64,000 nucleotides of DNA. Source: Triglochin maritima. Taxonomy: Eukaryota > Streptophyta > Magnoliopsida > Alismatales > Juncaginaceae. Below the pieces are notes generated by a model. The model was not told where the DNA came from. It saw nothing but the letters and a program-made list of their open reading frames with translations, and ran no database searches. The stretch is taken from assembly GCA_963682175.1 (NCBI GenBank), contig OY821787.1, forward strand, positions 11,014,501 to 11,078,500, read 5' to 3'. Below, piece after piece: positions 1 to 10,083 of this stretch. Each line of letters begins with the position of its first letter. The stretch's first letter is position 1. Position numbers and translations under genes: made by a program.

Positions 1-840
1 GGCACCACAACATCTTTGCTGCACTGTTACACGAAAAAGAAAAAAGAAATAGTGTCATCGACCGTCCAATTCACGTTGCTTACGTTGTGAAGAACCCTGA
101 GAGTCGGCATCAGACGCTTCTTCAAAATAACATCTTGCTGGAAATGGTGATTTATTCCGGAGAGAAAGAATGAAGAAGAAAGAAATAGTGTCATCATATT
201 TGTATTTGCATGGAGAGAGAGAACGTGCTGAGTTGAAACGCATTTAATGTGATTTGAGTGGACATCAGGAAGAAAAAACAAAAAAAGAAAAACATCCTTG
301 CTTTGGCCACGTAAGGGTTGACATGAATGTCCACGTATAGCGCGTCCGTGACGCGCAACGTTCATAAATCATTTTCCTAAAAAGAAACATAATAATAAAA
401 AATAAGAAAAACAATATATGATAGTTGACAATTTTATTTCTATCCAAAATAGTCTAAATGTTGAAGTACAAAAATAGAAAGAATTATGTAAACGAACCAT
501 ACGGTCCATACCTAATCTTTAGGATGCCCGATAAAAAGAACAAACTCTCCCGGGCAATAATTACATTCAGAAGGTGTAAATGTTTGAATATGATTATTTT
601 CATCCTAAGATATAAAAATACAAAAACAAATAAACCTAACAGAAGCGAACTCCACATATCTTTATGTTCGGTCCTGTACGTGTCCTGATTCCTTCTCTCT
701 TTTGCTCATAAATATGGAGTGCTGGTATTGTTGTATTGTGGAACTTGATCCCTAAAACCCATTGGTAAATTTAAGCTTATGTTGAAAATAAATATATAAC
801 TATGAAGTGAACATGATCTAACCATCACCTTATACTTAAA
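1..840. other. No gene recognised
   Basis: AT-rich sequence with only short open frames on both strands (112 codons or fewer). None shows a recognisable domain, splice structure or transposon motif. I see no RNA gene. Confidence 0.5.
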
Positions 841-1330
841 TGGGTCAATTCTGCTGACCCGCAAAATCCACTTCGGTGTATCCAGGGTACCAATTTTTGA
901 CCTGTTTTGAAAATAAAATCCATTAACCCCAACTAGTTTGCTTAGAGGGTCGAAGTAGGGTTGAGCAAAAACTAGAACACGCTAGCCTGTTAAAAATAAA
1001 ATAATAATATTATATACACATATAAATATACAATCTAACTTATCACTCATAAACCTATTATTTAACTCGTTTACGAATTCTTAATCTAGCAAAATACAAA
1101 TTATGCATCTTTCCTAAAATATACCGTTGTTTAGGTGATTTTTGATATTTATATAAAAAAAATAACATTTCATTTATATTTTAAATAGATGATCCGCCAA
1201 CCCATTAATTCCTGGCGCCGGGTCGTGGGTTTTTTAGGACGGGTTTTAATCCGCCCAACAATTCCTGACAGGTCAGTTGCAGGTTGACCCTGACCTGGCC
1301 TGAATCGATCAATTTATGACCATACTTACA
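841..1330. repeat. Diverged GGGTCA/TGACCC-rich repeat
   Basis: Both ends of this stretch are rich in GGGTCA, GACCCG and TGACCC words in opposite orientations. This resembles the ends of short non-autonomous DNA transposons. I could not define terminal repeats or a target duplication, so element status is only a possibility. No coding region is visible. Confidence 0.25.
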
Positions 1331-1431
1331 AAATGACTTAACACAATGCAGCCTTTAACATGCAAAATACTCAATGATTTGATTTTCTTTGTTCCTCACT
1401 CCCAAAGTATTTGTCATTGTTGTCTATGGTT

Positions 1432-1995
1432 TGTAAATGGGTAATATTTTACCCGCAACTTGCCCCACCTAATGCAGGTAGCGGACAAAAAAATGTTACC
1501 CGCCAACCCGCTAACCCGCCACCCGCATAACCCGCCTAATAAGCGGGGCGGGTTGCGGTTGTCTTGCAACCCGCCCCGCATAACCCGCAACCCGCCTAAT
1601 CAAATATATTATTAATTTTATATATACCAAAATCATTTTAATGTTTCAATTTTACTCATAACCATTAACCCACCTTACCAAATCATTATTCAACACTAAC
1701 CAAATGTCTAGTTTTTCACTCAACACACATCCAATTTTCCAAAAAATACAATGAGTAATTACTATTTTTCAAGTTTTGATGTTCTTTTATTTTTCTTAGA
1801 AAAAATAAAAAAAAAAATTAAAAAACCCGCCAAACCCGCATAACCCGCCCCGCCTCACCTAGTCCATCCTTATGCGGGACGGGTAGCAGTTTTTTTATTT
1901 TTGACCCGCCCCGCCCCGCATACCCGCTTAACTTATGCGGGGCGGGTAGCGGTGGACCAAAAACTCGCCCCGCCCCGTCCCGCTTACACCCCTAT
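1432..1995. repeat. GC-rich inverted/tandem repeat, probable non-autonomous DNA transposon
   Basis: The stretch is packed with CCCGC and GCGGG words (for example CCCGCATAACCCGC and ATGCGGGGCGGGTAGCGG) in tandem and inverted order around an AT-rich middle, so each end can fold on itself. The outer ends share TGTAAATGGG at the left and the complement of TGTAAGCGGG at the right. Near-matching 8-mers flank it (CTATGGTT and CCATGGTT). This is typical of hAT-like non-autonomous elements, but the exact ends are uncertain. The short ORF across its right end is not a gene. Confidence 0.4.
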
Positions 1996-2003
1996 CCATG
2001 GTT

Positions 2004-2700
2004 ATAAAATCTTCTTGGTAGAATGCTTTTTACGATTTCTACTAAAATTGTTATCACAACACTGCATGAATTCCTCACCTAAACAATAAACTTAGTCTTA
2101 CATATTTTCAAGACAACCATATCGTTATTAGATTTGTTGAACAAGATAGCTCTATGAAAAATGGGAACATAAATAAATGCAAAGGAACTTTAAATGCAAA
2201 TGGTACATCTAGATTACCAATAACCAAAACTTATGTAGAAGCCAAGTACCCAACTTCTCTGTGAGTTCTCAAGGCTTGCATTTAGATGCGGTACTTAGAA
2301 GTTCCATGAAATTTACAATTAATGAGATTTACAAATTTTAGATTTATAAATAACGTTATTTGTATTTACTTATATTAAAATAACAACAAAAAATTTATAT
2401 GATATTTTATTATTTCCAATCGGCGATTGTATCCAAACCGTACGAAGCACATATTACGTGCATAAAATAATATTTCAAACATAACATAAATATTTTTTTA
2501 CCAAAAACATTTTGTAAGGACATTGATTGAAAGTCTATTTAATCGAGGGTCAATGATCTTTTCTGGTCTTAAAAAGAATATCAAATATTACATTTACCCT
2601 TGTTTTTTTTTTTGTTCTAATTACAAATCATATCATTTTTCGTCCAACCATTCATATTTCTCGCAACTCTTTCTCCTAACATATTTCTCTCATAAATCTT
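2004..2700. other. No gene recognised
   Basis: AT-rich flank between the GC-rich repeat and the outer retrotransposon. Nothing coding or structured is seen. Confidence 0.45.
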
Positions 2701-2705
2701 ATAAC

Positions 2706-4877
2706 TGTAGGATTTCGTGTCCCCATGTATGTATATATTTTTAAAATTTTAATACATCATACAAGATCGTTTTCATATTTTCAACAATTTTATGTACATC
2801 TATTTGTGTTTTATTCTAATAACATGCAACCTACATTTATTAAAATAATCCACAAAGATAGAACCATACCTAAAGGTTCTCTAAAACCTTTTTGATGATC
2901 CGGAGTCGCGTTGCCCGCTGAATCGTCCACGGAATTGCCTCCGAGTGTTCACCAAACTCTAAACAAAGTTAGAGAGAAATGAGCTAGCCAATCGATCTCT
3001 AACAAGGTTTAGAATCAAGCTAATTACGCCTCTTTATGCTCCTGAGAATCTTATCTCTAAAACTTAAATTTACTAAGAGATTTTCGTGGTGATCAGGGAG
3101 AGATTAATGAGATAAAGAATTTTGCATTAATATTAAAAAAAGTAGGAATAGGTGCCCTTTTATAGGCTCCCAAAATATCCTTATCAAGAGCTATTATTTA
3201 GTCATGATCCGTTGTTTTTCTCTCCTAAAATTAATCTCTAAATTCCTCATAATCACCCACAAAAAATATTTTAATTAAATCTGGAATTATTCCACCCATG
3301 ATTTAATTAATCTCTTAATAATTCAGGCAGAATCGTTCTTGTTCGGTAGACCGAGAATTATTCGGTCCACCGAACCATTCGGTTATAACACGTGTTCAGT
3401 GCACCGTGAGCTAGACGGTCGACCGAATCCGTATGAGAAAAATTCCCTGGAAGATTCAGACGAACCACGTCTTTTAATCGGTCTACCTTTGACCCACCAA
3501 AATCTCTCCTGGGACATAGTCATCGGATGACCGGGTCACATTCGGTCTTCCGAAAATACTATTTCTCGGTTAATCGTTTCCAATCGGTTAACCGAACCCG
3601 ATTGTCCAGGCACTCTGGGCAATCTCGGTCAACCAATTGCGCTTACTCGTTCCCTATTCGGTTAACCGATCCGAAGATGCCCCGGTTGACCGAACCATGA
3701 ATGGTTCACCGTGTTTGACCCTGATTTTACCTTTGTCAAATTTTAGATTTATTTCCAACAAAACTTGATCTTTTGGGGGTTGTTAGCAATTCATATCATA
3801 TATATATATCATCATATGTAATATTAAATTATTACACACCATAATATATACCTCATATGAATTTATTATGATTCTAATTATGTCAATTCTCATGACATAT
3901 TGATTTTAATTAATTCACCACATGTGTCATATTTTCACTTGAAATCCGACACATCATATGAACTTAAAATCAACTTTTTGTTTCTCAGTTTTGTGGTGTG
4001 ACGTATAGGAGGATCTAAGCCAAATTGGCAGTAATATTAAACACTTAATATCTCAAACTATAAGTGGTATCTAGCTACACATTATAGTTACCCAATTAGC
4101 ATAGATGTCTTTGTTCCACCCGAACCAAAACACGATCCATTTAGTGATGTAAGTGCACCACTTGTGTCGGTCCCTTGCCTCATGATATTAAGAATATATA
4201 CAAAGTAGAAATGTGTCACCTTTGTATTATATTCATTTCTTGATCTCTCTAAGCTAATTATAACTATGTGACTTAACTCAAGTCACATTGTGCACATTAT
4301 AATTTTGCTTTATCAAGGGGCCCACTAATATCATCACTCAATTAAGAGGGGCAATGATGATCGTTTGACTAGCTATCTTTTCCAGCACAAGTCATGTTCA
4401 ACCAACTATTGTCGTTATCACTACACTCATTGGTAGCTTTTGACAATAATCAAATCAAACATTTCTTGAGTGAAAAGATATAAGTCTCATATCTTAGAAT
4501 CCAAGATACATTAAAAACATTAATGACACGAAACACATTTCCATAATGTTTTACTTGTTAGGTCTATTCAAAATATAAAAGCAATCTTTTCCTCTTTTAT
4601 ATACTCGCGTCGTCAATTATTTGTAGAGCTACAACAATCGATGACCAACATGACAATCTTATCTCGGTAATTAATGTTCCATGTTAACTACCATGATTGT
4701 GAATAACTTTTGATTTATGTAAACCATTATCTTTTAGAGCTCTACGGTTAAGGACCAAGCGCCTCTTCCTTAACACTTCCAAAAGACGAATACTATAATC
4801 AAGGAACAAAATGTTTGTACATTCAATTCATAATAATTGACATATAAAAGTATAACTTTTAGAACACAATCCTTTCA
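2706..4877 (-). repeat. 3' LTR of outer copia element
   Basis: About 2.17 kb, reading on the minus strand from TGAAAGG to CCTACA, and matching 21704-23887 along its length. A polypurine tract (complement of ATCTCCCACTTG) lies immediately inside at 4878-4889. A TATA-like TATAAAAGGG sits at 3155-3164 on the minus strand. A cluster of CGGTNNACCG palindromes lies upstream of it in U3. Confidence 0.93.
3344..3711 (-). promoter_or_regulatory. U3 array of CGGTNNACCG palindromes with 19-bp pairing
   Basis: Decamers of form CGGTNNACCG or one-base variants start at 3344, 3363, 3397, 3416, 3524, 3543, 3567, 3585, 3683 and 3702. They form five pairs with start-to-start spacings of 19, 19, 19, 18 and 19 bp. 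Individual centres vary (CGGTAGACCG, CGGTCGACCG, CGGTTAACCG, CGGTTGACCG) while the outer CGGT and ACCG are kept. The array lies about 180-550 bp upstream of the TATA-like box on the minus strand, where U3 enhancers normally sit. Function is inferred from position and constraint only. Confidence 0.6.
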
Positions 4878-4970
4878 ATCTCCCACTTGTTATCAACGTT
4901 TTCTCTCACATACATTCTCAATGTATAAAACAATAATAACTAGGGTAACCCCCTCTAATCACTCATCAAG

Positions 4971-5573
4971 TCAATCCACATGGTTCCTCAGACCCATGGA
5001 CTCGAAATGCATTTCGCCCTTGGCTTGGGATAAGGGTTTGGTGAATGGATCAGCTGTGTTGTTGTTTGTGTCCACCCATAACAGATTTATTTTGCCCTCG
5101 TCGATGAAGTCACGTGTGACAAAGTACTTACGATCCATGTACTTCACTTTGTGGTGCGATTTAGGATCCTTGATTTGCGAGATAGATGCACTATTATCGC
5201 AAAATAGCTCTACTGGTCCCTCGCTCGAGGGAACTACTCCAAGCTCTTCAAGGAACTTCTTAATCCACACTCCTTCCTTGCTCGCTTCAGCGACAACCAT
5301 TACTTTGGAAGCGGTGGTTGAGTCGGCCGTAGTGCTTTGCTTCCAACTACGCCAACTCACAGCTCCACCATTTAAAAGGTAGACGAATCCTGATTGCGAC
5401 CTTCTATCGTCGGGATCACTCATGAAACTCGCATCCGAATAGCCCTCGGCTATTAATTTCCTTTGTCCACCATAAACAAGAAACTTATCTTTGGTCCGTT
5501 TAAGGTACCTCAGAATATTCTTGACCGCAGTCCAATGCTCAGGACCTGCGTTGGATTGGTGACGACTTGTCAC
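4971..5573 (-). pseudogene. Outer copia pol fragment: RNase H C-terminal part
   Basis: A 200-codon open frame with copia RNase H features: GYSDASFMSDPDDRRSQSG, a ...TADSTTASKV... block, ELFCDNSASI and the terminal ADPFTKPLSQ motif. In copia RNase H the segment after the SW motif normally reads STAEAEY-like. Here it reads STTASKV, so acidic catalytic residues appear lost. The frame continues the RT fragment at 16725 onward and was cut off from it by insertion of the nested element at the CATAC target site. It ends shortly before the polypurine tract. Confidence 0.88.
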
Positions 5574-6107
5574 GCTTAGAGCATACTGTAGGATCTACTA
5601 GCCCCTAAACTTAGTCTAAAGGGGGGGTGAATAGACTAATTACGGTATTAGTGATAACTATGCCAAATTCAAAATATGAGACAATAAAGAAGAAGAGATG
5701 AACAAACAAACCACTACTCCGGATGTATAGAGGTTTGGATCCAACCACCGGATCCTAGTCCTCTCTTACGAATTGCTCTTACTCGAGCAACTTCGCGTTC
5801 TCCACTAATCCGATCTCCGTTGCGGGCCGAGATCACGCCTTTACACCACAAGCTTTGCGAACACCCTCGCCTAGCTTGGACCACCTTCTCACAACCCGAG
5901 AAGAGCTTCACTCCGGAAGCTTGTACAACTCTTGAAGAATAAAACTTCAGCAACTAATCTTGGCACTTGAAAATGATGATGCAATCTAATGAGGATGGTT
6001 TCAAGTGAGAAGATTTGTGAGCACAAGGGTTTTTAGCACTTTGGAAGTAGTAATGAGATTTTGAGCTTAGAGAAAGATTGGAGGTCTTGAATGAGTGTTC
6101 TAAGCTC

Positions 6108-6116
6108 TATTTATAT
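6108..6116 (-). promoter_or_regulatory. TATA box of the Sirevirus LTR (3' copy)
   Basis: TATAAATAG on the minus strand, about 100 bp downstream of the last palindrome. The matching box in the 5' LTR, which would drive the element, is at 15458-15466. Confidence 0.65.
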
Positions 6117-6211
6117 GCTCCAAACAAGTTCTAGCCGTTGGGGATTAAGTGATGGAGAGTTGTGTAAGAAAACACAAATCAGAAAAGACAGCACAGGTTT
6201 CTGGCGACTAA

Positions 6212-7021
6212 CGGTCGACCGGATCGAGTTACACGGTCGACCTATTCAAGGCAGTGCTTCATTCGGTCGACCGAAAATGATAACGGTCGATCCAACTGGG
6301 CTGGAACTTAAGTGATCGGTCGAACGGTTTCGAATACCAGTTCGACCGAAAAGAGACAGTAGCTCTGGGTCTGGAAAAGACTTAAGGTTTGGTCGACCAT
6401 TCAAAGGGTTCCGGTCGACCGGTAGACATGTTTGCTTTGAGACCCGATAATAACACATGTAATCGGTCGAACAAGGTAAGTGCAACGTTCGACCGAATCT
6501 GCCCAGTAGCAAAGAGACGGAGAAGAAACATGATTCGGTCGACCGTACAGGGAGGTCCGATCGACCGGAATACTAAATCCAAACTTAGGTTAGTTAGAAA
6601 AATGTGTATACGACCGTTGGAGTATACGACAAGTATAACGGTCATAATAAATACAAATACGGAAATCAATCGGTCGAACGGAGATGAACTATCGGTCGAC
6701 CGAAAGTCCTACGCAGAGGACACGTGTCGAAATGAGATAGGCTAAAGGATTTGTATTTGGTAAAATAATTTCTCACTCGACAAGGTCAAACGGTCGAACC
6801 GAACATATATGTCGGTCGACCGAAATATAACAGAAAAACAGGATATGAAGAAACGGTCGAACGGATGAAGGAATTTTGTCGACCGATTTCTAACAGGCAA
6901 AATTTATAGGCGGAACGGTCGACCGGAAGAAGTAATTGGGTCGACCGTTTTGAGACAAAATTTGTTGACTGGGAAGGTCTGGTGAAAAACGGTCGAACCA
7001 AATGGTTCTACCGGTCGACCG
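6212..7021. promoter_or_regulatory. U3 array of 11 paired CGGTCGACCG modules
   Basis: Decamer starts fall in pairs: 6212/6234, 6264/6284, 6317/6339, 6390/6412, 6464/6486, 6536/6558, 6671/6693, 6791/6813, 6854/6876, 6916/6938 and 6990/7012. Ten pairs are spaced exactly 22 bp start to start and one 20 bp. Distances between pairs vary widely. Eight of the 22 decamers are perfect CGGTCGACCG. In most pairs the mismatches fall on the inward half-sites, leaving CGGTCGA-N18-TCGACCG. Each perfect decamer has three CpGs. The array lies immediately upstream of the TATA box on the minus strand. A binding role is inferred. Confidence 0.8.
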
Positions 7022-7366
7022 TTTTAGTTCAGTTTTTCTGTTCTTTGGTTCTAATGAGTTTGGTTGAGTTCTAATGAAGTCTAGGATATATGGAAGATAA
7101 TGTGAGACTTCTATAAGTATCCTAAGTGATGTGTAATGCAATGAATCATGAGTTTCAAGTGCCAAGTTACATTTAGAGCCTAAATACATGGAATTGAAAC
7201 TTAGCTACTCTTCGATCTTCATCTTTAGTTTAACTCAAACTTGAATCCTGAAATGTTAGATGACACATATATATGCAAGTAATAATATTTCAATTGATAC
7301 ATGTTTTTATTGAGAAGTTGATTAATCATCAAAACGGATTAACGATTATTAGCCAAAAAGCCAACA

Positions 7367-7640
7367 ATCTCCCCCTTTTTGATGATGACAACTTATCAAC
7401 CTAAATACATGTTTAGATTTGATTTTTATCATACACAATCAATGACTAAAGCTCCCCCTATTTTATAGCTCCCCCTATCTAAAGCCAATAATCTCCCCCT
7501 TTTTGATGATGACAACTTATCAACCTAAATACATGTTTAGATTTGATTTTTATCATACACAATCAATGACTAAAGCTCCCCCTATTTTATAGCTCCCCTA
7601 TCTATAAGCATGTATTTATTTCTCCCCCTTTGGCATAAGC
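7367..7640 (-). other. Multiple polypurine tracts of the Sirevirus, with a 124-bp tandem duplication
   Basis: The tract next to the 3' LTR reads AAAAAGGGGGAGAT on the minus strand, where second-strand DNA synthesis would be primed. The same GGGGGAG core recurs several times through 7630. Sequence starting at 7368 is repeated at 7492, giving a 124-bp tandem duplication that includes the tract. Repeated tracts are an established Sirevirus trait. Confidence 0.8.
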
Positions 7641-7917
7641 AAAAAGACCCATAAGATAATGTGATAAGCGTTTTTAGCAAATAAGATATGGTACCGGAAG
7701 CGAGATTATTTAGCCAAGCCAAAACATAGAAGAGACAACAATAAACCATGCAATAAACTTAGAATTCATAACAAACATCAATAACAACGTCGAAAGCAAA
7801 TACTACAAAGAGGTTCAAAACAAAATACATCAATAAACCAAAGTTTGAACCAACAACATCATAAACCGAAATACAACGACAAAACGACACACACACACCA
7901 CAAAACACAACATCAAA

Positions 7918-9188
7918 TCACCCAAGCCTCTGATCACGCAGCAGCGATGAAAGGGAGTCAAGAGAGGCTTCAATTCGGCCAAGCTGAGAGGATGTGGACG
8001 CCTCAAACGCATTGAAGCGAGCAGAAGTGGACGCCTCAAGTGCATCGAAGCGAGCAGAAGTGGAGGCCTCGAAGGAATGAACTTGATCCGAGAGTTGTTG
8101 AAAATGATACTGATCAATGGAAGATGAAGAGGACCACTGCCCTTGAGCCCAAGCAGCAGAGTCTCCCTCACCCCACCAGGAGCTGGAGTCGCGAGGGACG
8201 GAACGAGGCATCCACCTCGGATCTTCAGATACTTCTTCTGCCTCTTCTCCTTCTTCGGAATTTTGAGCTGAGTCATCAGAAGATGAATGAGGTGGCGAAG
8301 GAAGAGGAATGGATTTCATTTTGAAAAGGGTGGTCTTACAGAAAGGAAATTTGTAGACCACAGAGGGAAAAGAAGTGACATCGATTTTCCATGTTTCAAG
8401 AAGCACAGTAATCCACATAGGGTAGGGAAGATACGATCCACTACGATGACACATGTGCGAGATAATGAAACTAGGCCAATCTACCAATTTTTCTTATAGA
8501 TGCAATAGATGCACATAAAAGCCAAATTAGATATCTCATTTCGGTGACCAAGTTTAGGAAAGATGTTGTAAGATATGATTTGGGCAAGAATCCGGGGTAG
8601 AGGGTGTAAAAGAGATGCATTGTGTTTGAAACGACCGTTTACCCGAGGAGGAGGAATAGCATATAACTCATCAACCATTGACTCTAGATTGGTGTCGGGG
8701 AGAGCACCTTGAGGAAAGTCACGATAAATGTTTATTCCCCTTGACGAAAAACCTAGAGACTTAGACAACAATTCGGGTGTGATCCTATATTCAATCCCAT
8801 TGATTAAGGTAGTCAAGACATGCTTATGAGGGACTTTTCTAAGATTCCAATAGAATTGTTGCACAAGAAATGGATAATAGGGTTTAGATGCAATAATAGT
8901 GTGAGAGTAAGTGAGTTTGTTTGCATCTAAAATGGATTGTAAAGACAAGTTATCAAAGTCGGCTACCTCAACCTTGCGACATGGTATGAAGTTAGCAACC
9001 GAGAAAAATTCATCCCACGACTTTTTAGCATCATCATCAACCGGAATGAACTGAAGCAAAGGTTGAACCGGAGAAGCCGGAGCACGAGAAGAGGAAGGTT
9101 GAGTGTCTTGTTTCTTCTTGGAGCGACTCTCGGAAGCCTTCTCTTGAGAGGGTCGTTTCTTGGAGATGGTGAGCTTTGAGCGACCCAT
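7918..9188 (-). pseudogene. Sirevirus ORF3: plant-transposon-protein-like domain plus hendecad coiled coil, one frameshift
   Basis: Lies downstream of pol on the same strand, where Sireviruses carry an envelope-like or other extra ORF. The first part (9188-8481, 235 codons, from ATG 9186-9188) starts with a basic, NLS-like stretch (SKKRPSQEK, RSKKK). It continues into a globular region containing LVQQFYWNLRKVPH and ITPELLSKSLGFSSRG, resembling the putative plant transposon protein family. The second part (8487-7918) continues in another frame after an A-rich run near 8485. It is rich in Ser and Glu and ends in 11-residue repeats such as EASTSARFDAL, which predict a coiled coil. I see no signal peptide or membrane segment, so a classical envelope protein is unlikely. 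The family call is from memory of the sequence style. Confidence 0.7.
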
Positions 9189-9279
9189 TTTGGAAGAAAA
9201 TGGTGGAGAAGGTGGAAAGTGGTTGAAGGGAGTCGAAAAAATGGAAGAACGAGTGGAGGAAGACGGCTGGAGAGGGTGG

Positions 9280-9972
9280 CGGTCGACCGGAATGGGAGGG
9301 GCGGCACTTAGGGTTTGAGGAGTGGAAATGGGTGAAATGAGGGAAAACCTCGCAGAAGCCCTAAATGTACAGAAAATAACACGAACGGTCGACCGCTCTC
9401 ATTACTCGGTCGATCGGTGCGTTAATTTTTTTTTTGAAAACCTACGACAACACAGCTACTGGTCACAATCGGTCGGACGAGTATTACGCAACGGTCGACC
9501 GCTAGCAAAAATTTAAAAACAGGAGAGCTACTGAAGATTTTCGGTCGGACAGAATGAGAATGTCGGTCGACCGAAACACGAATATTCAAAGAAGGTGGAA
9601 ACACTGACGAATTTCGGTCGGACGGAAGGAGACTGCCGGTCGACCGAATGATGCGTGAAAGTTGCTAGGTGATTTTCGGTTGGACAAAGAAAACACATAC
9701 GGTCGAACGCAAAACTGATACGGTCGACCGCAAATCAACAAAGGTTCGACCGAAACTTAAGTTAACTTAAGTCAGGTCGACCAAGTGAGAAACGGTCGAA
9801 CAAGGTGGAATACGTGGTCGACCGAAACACAGCAGGAGATCTCAAAAACGACACAGCATTGGGACCGGTCGACCGAACAAACTACACCGGTCGACCGAAA
9901 CCGGGAAAATTTGAGAAACTGCTAGATTAAAACAGTAATCCGGTCAAACGACACTTGCTTTCAGTTCGACCG
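9280..9972. promoter_or_regulatory. Internal palindrome array upstream of ORF3
   Basis: Non-coding stretch between pol (ends 10084) and the ORF3 start (9188). After a lone site at 9280, decamers pair at 9386/9407, 9470/9492, 9542/9564, 9615/9637, 9677/9700, 9721/9743, 9793/9815, 9866/9888 and 9941/9963. The spacings are 21, 22, 22, 22, 23, 22, 22, 22 and 22 bp, the same geometry as in the LTR. First members are often CGGTCGGAC or CGGTCGAAC, and second members keep TCGACCG. Between the array and the ORF3 ATG, the minus strand has AAACCCTAA (9308-9316) and a CT-rich stretch like a plant 5' leader. This suggests a dedicated promoter for ORF3, which is inference. Confidence 0.65.
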
Positions 9973-10083
9973 AAAAACGTCTGAAAAGCCCAAATTTGAT
10001 AAACACCCAATAAACCCGCAAGCAATTTGAAAGAAATCACAACCAAGAATGAAACTACGACAGAGTCACATGTAATGTTCAAG

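Larger units (their letters stand above)
5587..7366 (-). repeat. 3' LTR of nested Sirevirus
   Basis: 1,780 bp, nearly identical to 14936-16719. On the minus strand it runs from TGTTGGC to CCTACA. It contains U3 with 22 palindromic decamers followed by a TATA box and a short R-U5. Several differences between the two LTRs are CG-to-TG or CG-to-CA changes, as expected after cytosine methylation. Confidence 0.95.

Noticed and set aside
4837..5382. 181-codon plus-strand ORF
   Set aside because: Antisense shadow of the outer copia RNase H remnant, without any domain.
6212..7021. CRISPR-like or hairpin-terminator array of short palindromes
   Set aside because: This is a plant LTR. Repeats are 10 bp with irregular gaps between pairs and no spacers of constant length, so CRISPR is excluded.
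9322..9604. Short ORFs across the internal palindrome array
   Set aside because: Created by the repeated GGTCGACCG motif (reading as VDR or GRP words), as also seen in the LTR arrays.
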